From positions 1,984,001 to 2,048,000 of the forward strand of contig CAVYMQ010000003.1 of NCBI GenBank assembly GCA_963769665.1: a DNA stretch of 64,000 nt. The letters run 5' to 3'. The notes below the pieces were generated by a model. The model had not been told where the DNA came from. It saw nothing but the letters and a program-made list of their open reading frames with translations, and ran no database searches. Positions 50,530-59,104 of this stretch are shown in pieces. Position 1 is the stretch's first letter; each line of letters begins with the position of its first letter. The stretch is from JACCTU01 sp963769665. Lineage in GTDB: Bacteria; Actinomycetota; Thermoleophilia; Gaiellales; Gaiellaceae. A program made the translations under genes and the position numbers.

Positions 50530-51299
50530 TGCCGGACCGGAACGACCGCGAGCTGCTGCGCCGCTACCACGAGCACGGGGACCTTCAGGCACGCGAGCAG
50601 CTGATCGAGCACTACATGTCGTTGGTGCGCTCGCTCGCTCGGCGCTACTCGTACCGCGGCGAGCAGCTCGACGACCTCGTCCAGATCGGCGCGATCGGGC
50701 TGATCAAGGCCATCGACCGTTTCGACCTCGATCGCGGTGTCGAGCTGACGACCTACGCGACGCCGAACATCATCGGCGAGATCAAGCGGCACTTCCGCGA
50801 CAAGGGCTGGGCGGTTCGCGTGCCGCGTGGGCTTCAGGAGCTGAACGTGCAGCTCTCGCGCCTCGTCGAGCAGTTGACCGTGCAGCTCGGCCGGTCCCCG
50901 ACCATCACCGAGCTCGCGAAAGCGTCCGACTCGACGGAGGAAGAGGTGCTCGAGGCGCTCGAGAGCGGCCGCGCGTACTCGTCGCTCTCGCTCTCGTCGG
51001 GCGGCGGCGAGGGCGACGACGAGCTCGACCCGCTCGAGTCGATCGGCGAGGAGGAGCACGAGTACGAGGTCTCGGAAGATCGCGCCGTGCTCGAGCCAGG
51101 CATGCGCGCGCTCGACGAGCGCGAGCGCCGCATCCTGCACCTGCGCTTCTTCGACGGTCTCACGCAGTCGCAGATCGCTCAGCAGGTCGGAATCTCGCAG
51201 ATGCACGTCTCGCGCCTGATCCGGCGGTCGCTCGACAAGATCCGGGCCGAGATCGTCGAGGAAGAGGAAACGGAACCCCGCCGGGCCGCAAACGGCTAG
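50529..51299 (+). CDS. SigB/SigF-family RNA polymerase sigma factor
   Basis: Sigma factor of 256 residues with regions 2, 3 and 4: YSYRGEQLDDLVQIGAIGLIKAIDRFD (2.1-2.3), LTTYATPNIIGEIKRHFRDKGWAVRVPRG (2.4-3.0) and LTQSQIAQQVGISQMHVSRLIRR (4.2). Region 3 is short and there is no region 1, which is typical of SigB/F/G. It controls stress or development genes. GTG at 50529 is chosen because the upstream in-frame extension overlaps the anti-sigma gene. Confidence 0.93.
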   Translation: MPDRNDRELLRRYHEHGDLQAREQLIEHYMSLVRSLARRYSYRGEQLDDLVQIGAIGLIKAIDRFDLDRGVELTTYATPNIIGEIKRHFRDKGWAVRVPRGLQELNVQLSRLVEQLTVQLGRSPTITELAKASDSTEEEVLEALESGRAYSSLSLSSGGGEGDDELDPLESIGEEEHEYEVSEDRAVLEPGMRALDERERRILHLRFFDGLTQSQIAQQVGISQMHVSRLIRRSLDKIRAEIVEEEETEPRRAANG

Positions 51300-51327
51300 C
51301 CCGTTCGGGCCAGGGCCGATTGCCAAG

Positions 51328-51349
51328 TTCCCCACCCATGGGTGGGGAA
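51328..51349. repeat. Perfect 22-bp palindrome after the sigma gene
   Basis: TTCCCCACCCA and its exact complement, 29 bases after the sigma-factor stop codon and 164 bases before the alaS -10. It could be a terminator hairpin (loop CATG) or a regulator site; no U-run follows. Confidence 0.6.
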
Positions 51350-51512
51350 GGTCGATTCTCCACCCGCCACCCGCGGTCGAGCGTAACCCTCGAGAAGTGC
51401 CGGGTCCGTGACGGGGAGGCGCCGAGTGTGCGCCGACTTCTCCCCACGCGCGACGCGTTCTCGCGACGCTCCGCGGCTCGTCCAGGGAGTCGGAGCGCCC
51501 GGAGGGCGGCCG

Positions 51513-51524
51513 TACACTAGAGCC
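51513..51524 (+). promoter_or_regulatory. Leaderless promoter -10 for alaS
   Basis: TACACT (51513-51518), then six bases, then the alaS GTG at 51525; no ribosome-binding site. Confidence 0.65.
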
Positions 51525-54068
51525 GTGAAGACGACGGCCGAGCTGCGCGAGGGCTTCCTCGCATTCTTCGAGGAGCGGGGCCACATGCGCTTCCCCTCGT
51601 GGTCGCTGATCCCGCCGCCCGAGGACCCGTCGACGCTCTTCATCTCGGCCGGGATGCAGCCGCTGAAGCCGTACTTCTCCGGCCAGAAGGAGCCGCCGGC
51701 ACCGCGCTTCACGACCGTCCAGAAAGTGTTGCGCGCGGGCGGCAAGGACACCGATCTCGACGAGGTGGGGCTGACCGCGCGCCACGCGTCGATGTTCGAG
51801 ATGCTCGGGAACTTCTCGTTCGGGGACTACTTCAAGGATGGTGCGATCGACTACGCCTGGGAGTTCGTCACCGAGCAGATGCGCCTCGAGCCCGAACGTC
51901 TGTGGGCGTCGGTCTTCGCGGGCGATCCGGAGCTCGGCCTCGGCCAGGACGAGGTCGCGGTCGCCGGCTGGCTGCGCAAGGGCGTCCCGCGTGAGCGGAT
52001 CGTCGCCTTTCCGCGCTCCGAGAACTTCTGGGGCCCCGCCGGGGACACGGGACCCTGTGGTCCCTGCTCCGAGCTCCACTACGACCGCGGCGAGGAGTTC
52101 GGTTGCGGCCAGGACGACTGCGGTCCGAACTGCGAGCGCTGCGACAGGTTCATCGAGTTCTGGAACCTCGTCTTCATGGAGTACGACCTCCACGCGGACG
52201 GATCGCTGACGCCGCTGCCCAAGCAGAACATCGACACGGGAATGGGCCTCGAGCGCAGCGCCATGCTGCTCCAGGAAGCGCCCTCGATCTTCGACACGGA
52301 CGGCTTCCGTCTGATCATGGACTGGATCGCGAAGGAGTCCGGCGTGTCCTACGACGCGTCGCCTGCCGCGACGAAGGCGCACCGCGTGATCACCGATCAC
52401 GCCCGCGGGATGACGTTCCTCGCCGCGGAGGGGATCACGCCCTCGAACGAAGGCCGCGGCTATGTGATGCGCCGCCTGATCCGCCGAGCCGTCGTCCAGG
52501 CGCGCCGAATCGGCCTCGAGGACGTGTACCGCATCTCGCGGATCGTCGTCGAGCAGGTCGGCCCCTGGTACCCAGAGGTCGTCGAGCACGCCGACGAGAT
52601 CGAGCGCGTGCTGAAGGCCGAGGAGGAGCGCTTCCGCGACACGCTCGAGCGAGGGCTTCGCGAGTTCGAGGCGCTCTCCGGAAGCGAGGCGATCTCCGGC
52701 GAGGCGGCCTTCACCCTCGCCGCCACGTACGGCTTCCCGCTGGAGTTGACCGTGGAGCTCGCGGAGGAGCGCGGCCAGCCGGTCGACGTCGACGGCTACC
52801 GGCGCGCCATGGCCGACCATCGCGAGATCTCACGCGCGGGCGGTTCCTTCGACATCTCGACGTCGCTCCTCGAGGGCCCGCGAAGCGAGTTCGTCGGCTA
52901 CGAGCGGACCGACGTCCTCACGGCCATCCTCGCCTACGAGGATCGCGGTGACGGCACCTTCGACGCAAAGCTCGAGCAGTCGCCGTTCTACGCAGATGGT
53001 GGCGGCCAGGTCTCCGACGCGGGCTACCTCGAGCACGAGGAGACCGGTGTACGCGCCGAGCTGATCAGGGCGACCCGGATCGGCGACGACCAGGTCCTGA
53101 CGTTCAAGGGCGACGGGTTCGGCGAAGGGGCGCGCGTGCGAGCGGTGGTTCCGCGAGCGGTCCGCTATCCGACGATGGCGAACCACACGGGAACGCATCT
53201 TCTGCACAAGGCGCTGCACGAGATCGTCGGCGAGCACGCGAAGCAGGCGGGCTCCGCCGTTCGTCCCGACAAGCTTCGCTTCGACTTCACGCACGGTCAG
53301 GCGCTCACGCCGGACGAGCGCGAACAGGTCGAGCGCCGCGTCAACGAGAAGGTCTTCGAGAACCTGCCGGTGCGCACCTACGTGACCACGATGGACGAGG
53401 CGCGCAAGCTCGGCGCGATGATGCTGTTCGGCGAGAAGTATGGGGACGAGGTTCGGGTCGTCGAGATCGAGGACTACTCGCGCGAGCTCTGCGGTGGCAC
53501 GCACGTGCGCTCGACCGCGGAGATTGGGCCGTTCGCGATCCTCAGCGAGGGCTCCGTGGGCTCGGGCGTGCGTCGCATCGAGGCGGTGACCGCGGGCGAG
53601 GCGTGGGCGCTGCTCCGCGCGCGTGCGGAGGAGGCAGGCGCGCTTCGGGTCGAGCTCGCCGAGGCGCGCAAGGAGTCACGGAAGCCGAAGACCGACGACG
53701 CAGGCCCTGAAGTGGTCGAAGAGCGCCGAAGCGACGCGGGCGACGTCCACGTGATCGTCGTCGAGGCGCGTGCTGCATCCGCCGACGAGCTGCTCGAGCT
53801 CTCGGACAAACTGAAGCAGCAGCACGCACCCGCGGCGATCGTGCTCGGCGCACGCGAGGACGGCACCGCGCACCTGATCCTCAACTTCGACCGGTCGCTC
53901 GAGGCGCGCGGCCTGAACGCGGGCGAGCTCGTGAAGCAGGCGGCTGCGCTGATGGGCGGCGGCGGCGGAGGCCGACCGACCATGGGCCGCGCCGGTGGCA
54001 AGCAGCCCGAGCGGCTCGGCGAAGCGCTCGCCGAGGCCGAACGTCTGATCATCTCCGCTCTCAGTTGA
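51525..54068 (+). CDS. alaS: Alanyl-tRNA synthetase
   Basis: Class II synthetase of 847 residues. Catalytic domain: HMRFPSWSLIPPPEDPSTLF, FTTVQKVLRAGGKDTD, HASMFEMLGNFSFGDYFK; editing domain with HTGTHLLHKALHE (zinc HxxxH) and ELCGGTHVRSTAEIG; glycine-rich C-terminal domain with GGGGGGRPTMGRAGG. GTG start in a leaderless context; the open frame upstream is not coding. Next gene ruvX overlaps the stop codon by four bases. Confidence 0.97.
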   Translation: MKTTAELREGFLAFFEERGHMRFPSWSLIPPPEDPSTLFISAGMQPLKPYFSGQKEPPAPRFTTVQKVLRAGGKDTDLDEVGLTARHASMFEMLGNFSFGDYFKDGAIDYAWEFVTEQMRLEPERLWASVFAGDPELGLGQDEVAVAGWLRKGVPRERIVAFPRSENFWGPAGDTGPCGPCSELHYDRGEEFGCGQDDCGPNCERCDRFIEFWNLVFMEYDLHADGSLTPLPKQNIDTGMGLERSAMLLQEAPSIFDTDGFRLIMDWIAKESGVSYDASPAATKAHRVITDHARGMTFLAAEGITPSNEGRGYVMRRLIRRAVVQARRIGLEDVYRISRIVVEQVGPWYPEVVEHADEIERVLKAEEERFRDTLERGLREFEALSGSEAISGEAAFTLAATYGFPLELTVELAEERGQPVDVDGYRRAMADHREISRAGGSFDISTSLLEGPRSEFVGYERTDVLTAILAYEDRGDGTFDAKLEQSPFYADGGGQVSDAGYLEHEETGVRAELIRATRIGDDQVLTFKGDGFGEGARVRAVVPRAVRYPTMANHTGTHLLHKALHEIVGEHAKQAGSAVRPDKLRFDFTHGQALTPDEREQVERRVNEKVFENLPVRTYVTTMDEARKLGAMMLFGEKYGDEVRVVEIEDYSRELCGGTHVRSTAEIGPFAILSEGSVGSGVRRIEAVTAGEAWALLRARAEEAGALRVELAEARKESRKPKTDDAGPEVVEERRSDAGDVHVIVVEARAASADELLELSDKLKQQHAPAAIVLGAREDGTAHLILNFDRSLEARGLNAGELVKQAAALMGGGGGGRPTMGRAGGKQPERLGEALAEAERLIISALS

Positions 54069-54448
54069 AGGTGCTCGCCCTCGACTACGGCGCCGCGCGC
54101 ACCGGCGTGGCCGTCTCCGACCCGACCGGCACCCTTGCGCGGCCCCTCTGCGTCGTCCAGCGCGCAGCCTCAGAGGCCGGGCTCGCGCGACTGGCGGAGT
54201 TGGTGCGGGACGAGCAGGCAGAACGGGTCGTCGTCGGGCTCCCGCTGACCCTGCGCGGCGAGCGCGGCGCGCAGGTCGGCGAGACCGAGCGGTTCCTCGA
54301 CGCGCTGCGCGAGGTACTGGACGTTCCGGTGGACACCTTCGACGAGCGGTTCACGACAGCCCTCGCCGCGCGCGGTGGCGAGGCGCCCGAAGACGCACGC
54401 GCGGCCGCGCACCTCCTCTCTTCGTACCTGGCGTGGGCGAGCAGGTAG
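54065..54448 (+). CDS. ruvX: RuvX/YqgF Holliday junction resolvase-like protein
   Basis: RNase H-fold protein of 127 residues: VLALDYGAARTGVAVSDPTGTLA (first Asp), VVVGLPLTLRGERGAQV (second acidic/strand) and FDERFTTALA (third acidic region). It acts in rRNA processing or junction resolution; both roles are reported for YqgF. Classic alaS-ruvX-mltG-aroE order of Actinobacteria. Its 3' end overlaps the mltG start by 16 bases. Confidence 0.93.
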   Translation: MKVLALDYGAARTGVAVSDPTGTLARPLCVVQRAASEAGLARLAELVRDEQAERVVVGLPLTLRGERGAQVGETERFLDALREVLDVPVDTFDERFTTALAARGGEAPEDARAAAHLLSSYLAWASR

Positions 54449-55350
54449 TCCCACCCGTCCGCGGGCGCCCACGCCCGAACCGCAGGCAGCTGCGCACCCG
54501 ACGTGCGATCGCGCTCGTCGGGCTGGTCGGCGCGCTGATCGTGATCGGCGTGCTCGGCTCGCTCGCATTCGGGGCGCTGCGCGAGTCGTCCCCGCCGTCG
54601 GCTCCTGCGGTCGCGCCTCCGCCGAAGCCGCTCAAGATCGTCTTCCCCGAGGGCTTCACGATCGACCAGATGGCCGACCGGATCGCTGCGGTGAACAAGA
54701 TCGCCAAGGAGCGCCGCAACGTCACCCCGAAGCTAAAAGCAGCCGAGTACAAGCGCCTCACGCGCCGCTCGAAGCTGCCTGGCGAGTTCGCCGGCGACGG
54801 GAAGTCCCGCACGCTCGAGGGCTTCCTCTTTCCGGCGACGTACGAGTTTCTCCCGAAGACGACGACGAAGCAGCTCGTGAACAAGCAGCTCGTTGCGTTC
54901 AACAAGGCGTGGGACCAGCTCGACCTCAGTTACGCGAAGTCGAAGAACCTGACGCCGTACGACGTGCTGATCATTGCCTCGATGATCGAGAAGGAGACGC
55001 TCGCGCCGGACGAGCGGCCGAAGGTCGCGGCCGTGATCTACAACCGGCTGAAGGCGGGAATGTCGCTTGGGATCGATGCCACGCTCCGGTACGGCCTCGA
55101 CATCCCGCCGACGGAGTCGATCAGGCAGTCGCACCTCGACTCGAACAACCCCTACAACACCCGCAAGCTGTCCGGGCTGACCCCGACGCCGATCGCGAAC
55201 CCGGGCCTCGCCTCGATGCAGGCCGCGGCGCACCCGGCCAAGGTCGACTACCTCTTCTTCGCCCGCATGCCCGACAAGGTGCACCACTTCTTCACCGCCA
55301 GCGAGGACGAGTTCAACCGCTACCTGGCCGAGAACGGCTACGGGCCGTGA
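54433..55350 (+). CDS. mltG: Endolytic murein transglycosylase MltG
   Basis: Membrane-anchored transglycosylase of 305 residues: TM (about 27-49), LysM-like N-terminal domain (KIVFPEGFTIDQMADRI) and a YceG domain with the catalytic Glu in IASMIEKETL and the signatures AVIYNRLKAGMSLGIDATL, NPYNTRKLSGLTPTPIANPG and FTASEDEFNRYL. It cuts nascent glycan strands. Start codon GTG-type; its tail overlaps the aroE start by four bases. Confidence 0.95.
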   Translation: MGEQVVPPVRGRPRPNRRQLRTRRAIALVGLVGALIVIGVLGSLAFGALRESSPPSAPAVAPPPKPLKIVFPEGFTIDQMADRIAAVNKIAKERRNVTPKLKAAEYKRLTRRSKLPGEFAGDGKSRTLEGFLFPATYEFLPKTTTKQLVNKQLVAFNKAWDQLDLSYAKSKNLTPYDVLIIASMIEKETLAPDERPKVAAVIYNRLKAGMSLGIDATLRYGLDIPPTESIRQSHLDSNNPYNTRKLSGLTPTPIANPGLASMQAAAHPAKVDYLFFARMPDKVHHFFTASEDEFNRYLAENGYGP

Positions 55351-56024
55351 TCACGGCGTCGACGAGGCTGGTCGCGCTCCTCGGCCACCCCGTCGAGCAC
55401 TCGCTCTCGCCGCGGATGCAGAACGCGGCGTTCGCCGCGCTCGCGCTGGATTGGGCCTACGTGGCGCTCGACGTCCCGCCCGAGCGCCTCGAAGAAGCAG
55501 TGCGCGGCCTTGCCGCCGCTGGGTTCGCCGGTGCCAACGTCACGGCGCCGCACAAGCTCACGGTGGCCAAGCTGGTCGGGGCGGAGGCGCCGTCCGTGAA
55601 CACGCTCGTCTTTCGCGACGGCCGGATCGAGGGCACGTCGACCGACGCGGCGATCCTCGCCGGGCTCCAACCATCGCGGCCGGTCGTGCTCGGGGATGGC
55701 GGCGCCGCGCAGGCCTTCCTGCAGGCGCTTCCGGAGGCCCGCTCGTTCTCGCGGCGCGGGGAGTGGCCGCCCGATGTCGCCGACGCCGACCTCGTCGTCA
55801 ACGCCACGGCCGCGCGCGATGAGGTGGTCGTCGAGCTGCGCGCGAGGCAGACCCTCGTCGACCTGCCGTATCCGGGCTCGGTGACGGCAGCCGCTGCGCG
55901 GGAGGCGGGGGCGACCGTCTACGACGGGTTCGACGTCCTCGTCGCGCAAGGCGCCGCGTCGCTCGAGCGCTGGACGGGCCTGCCGGCGCCTGTCGACGTC
56001 ATGCGCGCAGCGGTCCACGAATAG
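55347..56024 (+). CDS. aroE: Shikimate dehydrogenase
   Basis: Short AroE of 225 residues: LGHPVEHSLSPRMQNAAFAAL, ANVTAPHKLTVAKL (Lys) and NTLVFRDGRIEGTSTDAAIL, then the NADP fold GDGGAAQAFL. The Asp of the shikimate site is kept (STDAA rather than NTDG). About 45 residues shorter than typical AroE, with a reduced C-terminal domain. GTG start overlaps mltG. Other aro genes follow after the adhesin locus. Confidence 0.9.
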   Translation: MITASTRLVALLGHPVEHSLSPRMQNAAFAALALDWAYVALDVPPERLEEAVRGLAAAGFAGANVTAPHKLTVAKLVGAEAPSVNTLVFRDGRIEGTSTDAAILAGLQPSRPVVLGDGGAAQAFLQALPEARSFSRRGEWPPDVADADLVVNATAARDEVVVELRARQTLVDLPYPGSVTAAAAREAGATVYDGFDVLVAQGAASLERWTGLPAPVDVMRAAVHE

Positions 56025-56053
56025 AGAGGGCCCGCGTTGCCGCGGGCCCTCTC
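56024..56053. terminator. Bidirectional terminator between aroE and the adhesin gene
   Basis: Perfect 13-bp stem GAGAGGGCCCGCG/CGCGGGCCCTCTC with TTGC loop; it starts at the last base of the aroE stop codon and serves two convergent genes. Confidence 0.85.
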
Positions 56054-56075
56054 GGAACGACGATGCCTCCGACGA

Positions 56076-57800
56076 CTACGGAAGCAACGAGTTGAACGAC
56101 GGCGGTGCCGAGTCGATCGGAACCGGCTGGCCGCCCTGGTCGTGCGGGACGCCGATGCGCCCGATGCCGGAGCACGTTCCGCCCTCGCCATCGGATGCGG
56201 TGAACGCGACCCTGTACACGCGTCCGTCGCCCTGGCCCGAGCGCTCAGCTCGCACCTGGAAGGCGCCGCCCGAGCCGATCGTGGCGTCCGGCGACGTGTT
56301 GCCGTCGGCTGCGCCGTTGACCGGCTCGTCCTGCGTGATCCCGCCGATTGAAAGCGTGATCACATCGCCCGGGTCAACGTCGGTCACTCCGGCGATCTGG
56401 CCGTTGACCATCTTGTGGTTCGGCGGCCAGAGCAGGCCGAGCCCCGTCGTGGCGGCCGTGCAGACCGGGTTGTGGTTGATCTGCGTCGTCACCGTCGCCG
56501 AGTTGTTCGCGGCGTTCGGATCGTCCTGGAGGCCGTCGATCGTCGCGGTGTTCACGACGGTGTTGCCCGACCCTGCCATGACGACGATCGTGAACACCTG
56601 GGACGAACCCGGTGCCATCACTCCGGCCGTACAGGTGACCACGCCGGCAGCCAGAGCGCAACCCGGGCTCGCCGAGACGAACGTCGAGTTCGCGGGCACC
56701 GGGTCGGAGACCGTGACACCGGTCGCCGTCGTCGGGCCGTTGTTCGTCGCCGTCAACGTGTAGGTGATGTTGTCGCCTTCTGTCACCTGTGCCGGGCCCG
56801 TCTTCGCGATCGCGAGGTCGGGTGCGGGCACGGTGACGGTGATCGTGATCGTCTCGGTGAACTCCGGTCCGCCGTCCATACCGTTGATCAGGAACTTGAC
56901 CGTGCAGCCGTACGTCCCGGCCGACGTGCCGGGGTTGACGCCATACGTCTCGCTGAACGTGAACACGTCGCCGCTCGTCCCTGCCTGACTCGCCGGCGTG
57001 AGCGAAGCACTCACACCTGTTTCGCAGCTCACGGCGTGGCTGACTGTGACCGGCAGGTTCTGCAGGCCGTCGAGGATCGCGTCGGAGACCTGGTCATCAC
57101 TCGCGCCAGCCAGGAAGGTGCCGCCGGTGGCGGCCGCGATCCTGGAGGCCTGTCCTGTGCCGTTGAGGTTGTTCTCCTCGCCGGTGCTGATCGCGATCAC
57201 GCGGATCCCTGCGGCGACGAGTGCCGCCGTCGCGGTCACCTCGGTCGCGCCGGAGCACGGATCGTGCCCGATTGCATCTCCGAACCACACGACGATACGC
57301 GACGAGCCAATGCGGAAGCCGGTGAGCGGGCTCGTGGCGAGCGACTGCAGTGCGAAGAGCTGGCACTCGGGCGTGTCCCCGCCGCCGCTTGCGAACCACT
57401 GGCCCATGCCCGCGTTGACGTTCGCCTGGTTGGCTGTGATCGACTGGTTGAGCTTGTAGGCGAAGGCGCTGCCGACATCCTTGTACTCACCGACGCCGAA
57501 CTGCGCCGTGGGCTGCGCGGCGAGCACCTGAGCCATGACGTTGGTGTTGCCCGTCCGGACGTTGTCGACCGCCCCACCCATGCTCCCCGTCGTGTCGGCG
57601 AGGAAGAAGATGTCCGGGTTCGGGGGGATGGGGGACGTCTCGACGGTCTTCGAGATCGTCGTCGAGGCGCCCGGCAGCATCGTGTCGGTCACGGTGCTCG
57701 GCTCGACCCCCGTCGCTGCGGCAGCAGCCGCGGCGATAACCATGCTGAAGAGGGCCGCAAACGCCAAGAGCGCCGCGACCGGTGCTGTCCTCCGACTCAT
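56076..57800 (-). CDS. Secreted vWA and DUF11-repeat protein
   Basis: Exported protein of 574 residues. Signal peptide (1-29), vWA domain (about 60-255) with MIDAS FFLADTTGSMGG (D-x-T-x-S) and RIVVWFGDAIGHD, then a DUF11 repeat (about 340-440: LAIAKTGPAQVTEGDNITYTLTATN) and a C-terminal beta domain (GITQDEPVNGAADGNTSP). No sortase motif (LPxTG) or TM at the end, so it is probably secreted or surface-bound through its repeats. It may be an adhesin or extracellular matrix protein. Ribosome-binding site GGGAGG before the ATG. Confidence 0.8.
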   Translation of the reverse strand: MSRRTAPVAALLAFAALFSMVIAAAAAAATGVEPSTVTDTMLPGASTTISKTVETSPIPPNPDIFFLADTTGSMGGAVDNVRTGNTNVMAQVLAAQPTAQFGVGEYKDVGSAFAYKLNQSITANQANVNAGMGQWFASGGGDTPECQLFALQSLATSPLTGFRIGSSRIVVWFGDAIGHDPCSGATEVTATAALVAAGIRVIAISTGEENNLNGTGQASRIAAATGGTFLAGASDDQVSDAILDGLQNLPVTVSHAVSCETGVSASLTPASQAGTSGDVFTFSETYGVNPGTSAGTYGCTVKFLINGMDGGPEFTETITITVTVPAPDLAIAKTGPAQVTEGDNITYTLTATNNGPTTATGVTVSDPVPANSTFVSASPGCALAAGVVTCTAGVMAPGSSQVFTIVVMAGSGNTVVNTATIDGLQDDPNAANNSATVTTQINHNPVCTAATTGLGLLWPPNHKMVNGQIAGVTDVDPGDVITLSIGGITQDEPVNGAADGNTSPDATIGSGGAFQVRAERSGQGDGRVYRVAFTASDGEGGTCSGIGRIGVPHDQGGQPVPIDSAPPSFNSLLP

Positions 57801-58018
57801 TCGTTCGCCTCCCTAGTGGTTGCGGCTGGTCATCGAGACACCCTTCTCACGGGTGCCGTCGACCTGCCGCAGAATCTCGTTGTAGCTCACTTGGCACCTC
57901 TGTACAAGCGATTGACCCAAGGGTGTTCGCCGTAGTCGGATCCGGCTCCTGCCCAAGTGTGTCTCCGGGGCCTCGCGGCCGGCCCTTCGAGTGCACGACG
58001 TGCGCCTGACGGCCCGAT

Positions 58019-58030
58019 TACGCTTGCCGA
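58019..58030 (+). promoter_or_regulatory. Leaderless promoter -10 for aroC
   Basis: TACGCT (58019-58024), then six bases, then the aroC GTG at 58031. The rest of the region between the divergent adhesin gene and aroC (57801-58018) holds no gene. Confidence 0.65.
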
Positions 58031-59104
58031 GTGGCGTTGAGGCTCACGACCGCGGGGGAGTCGCACGGGCCTGCGCTCGTGGCGATCCTCGAAGGCCTGC
58101 CCGCCGGCCTCGTCGTTGAACGGGCGGCGATCGATGCCGACCTGCGCCGTCGGCAGGAGGGCTACGGTCGCAGCCCGCGCCAGCAGATCGAGCAGGACCA
58201 GGTCGAAGTGTTCGCCGGGCTCCGGCACGGGCGCACGCTCGGCACGCCGGTCGCCCTCGTCGTCCGCAACCGCGACCACGCGAACTGGGAGTGGGGGATG
58301 AGCCCGTGGCCGCCGGAGGGCGAGGCGTCGGGTAAGGGTGCGAAGCCGGTGACGTTGCCGCGGCCGGGGCACGCAGACTTCGCCGGCGCGCTGAAGTACG
58401 GGCTCGACGATGCGCGCGACGCGCTCGAGCGCGCGAGCGCGCGGCACACCGCGGTGCACGTCGCTGCCGGCTCGGTCGCGAAGGCGCTGCTTGCGTCGAT
58501 CGGGATCGCGGTGCGCGGGTCCGTGGTCGACGAGGAGGCGCTGCGCACGCGAATCAACGAGGCGCGCGCCGACCGCGACACCGTCGGCGGCGTGATCGAG
58601 GTGCGTGCGGCCGGCGTCCCTCCGGGACTTGGGTCGTACGCGTCGAAGTCCGAGCGGCTCGACGCGCGGCTCGCTGCGGCGGTGATGGGCATCCAGGCCG
58701 TGAAGGGCGTCGAGATCGGCGACGGCTTCGCGCTCGCGGGGCTCCGCGGCAGCGAGGCGCACGACGAGCTCCTCCCCGGCAACGTGCGCGAGACCAACCG
58801 CGCGGGCGGGATCGAGGCCGGCGTCTCGAACGGCGAAGAGCTCGTCGTTCGGGCGGCGATGAAGCCGCTGCCGACGCTGATGAAGCCGCTCCGCTCGGTC
58901 GACCTCTCGAGCGGCGAGGAGGGGCAGGCGCTCGTCGAGCGGAGCGACGTCGCCGCGGTCGAGGCGCTCGCGGTCGTCGCCGAGGCGGCCGTCGCGTTCG
59001 AGCTCGCGCGCACGGCGCGAGAGAAGTTCGGCGGCGACGCGCTCGCCGACTTCGTGCAGGCGCACCGCGCCTACCTGGAGCGGATCCCGTGGCAGGCGCC
59101 CTAG
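58031..59104 (+). CDS. aroC: Chorismate synthase
   Basis: Last enzyme of the shikimate pathway (reduced FMN dependent), 357 residues. Conserved blocks: TAGESHGPALVAILEGLPAGL, YGRSPRQQIEQDQVEVFAGLRHGRTLG, RPGHADFAGALKYGLDDARD and ERASARHTA (FMN/histidine region). GTG start at the leaderless -10. The last 16 bases overlap the aroK-aroB fusion gene. Confidence 0.96.
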   Translation: MALRLTTAGESHGPALVAILEGLPAGLVVERAAIDADLRRRQEGYGRSPRQQIEQDQVEVFAGLRHGRTLGTPVALVVRNRDHANWEWGMSPWPPEGEASGKGAKPVTLPRPGHADFAGALKYGLDDARDALERASARHTAVHVAAGSVAKALLASIGIAVRGSVVDEEALRTRINEARADRDTVGGVIEVRAAGVPPGLGSYASKSERLDARLAAAVMGIQAVKGVEIGDGFALAGLRGSEAHDELLPGNVRETNRAGGIEAGVSNGEELVVRAAMKPLPTLMKPLRSVDLSSGEEGQALVERSDVAAVEALAVVAEAAVAFELARTAREKFGGDALADFVQAHRAYLERIPWQAP

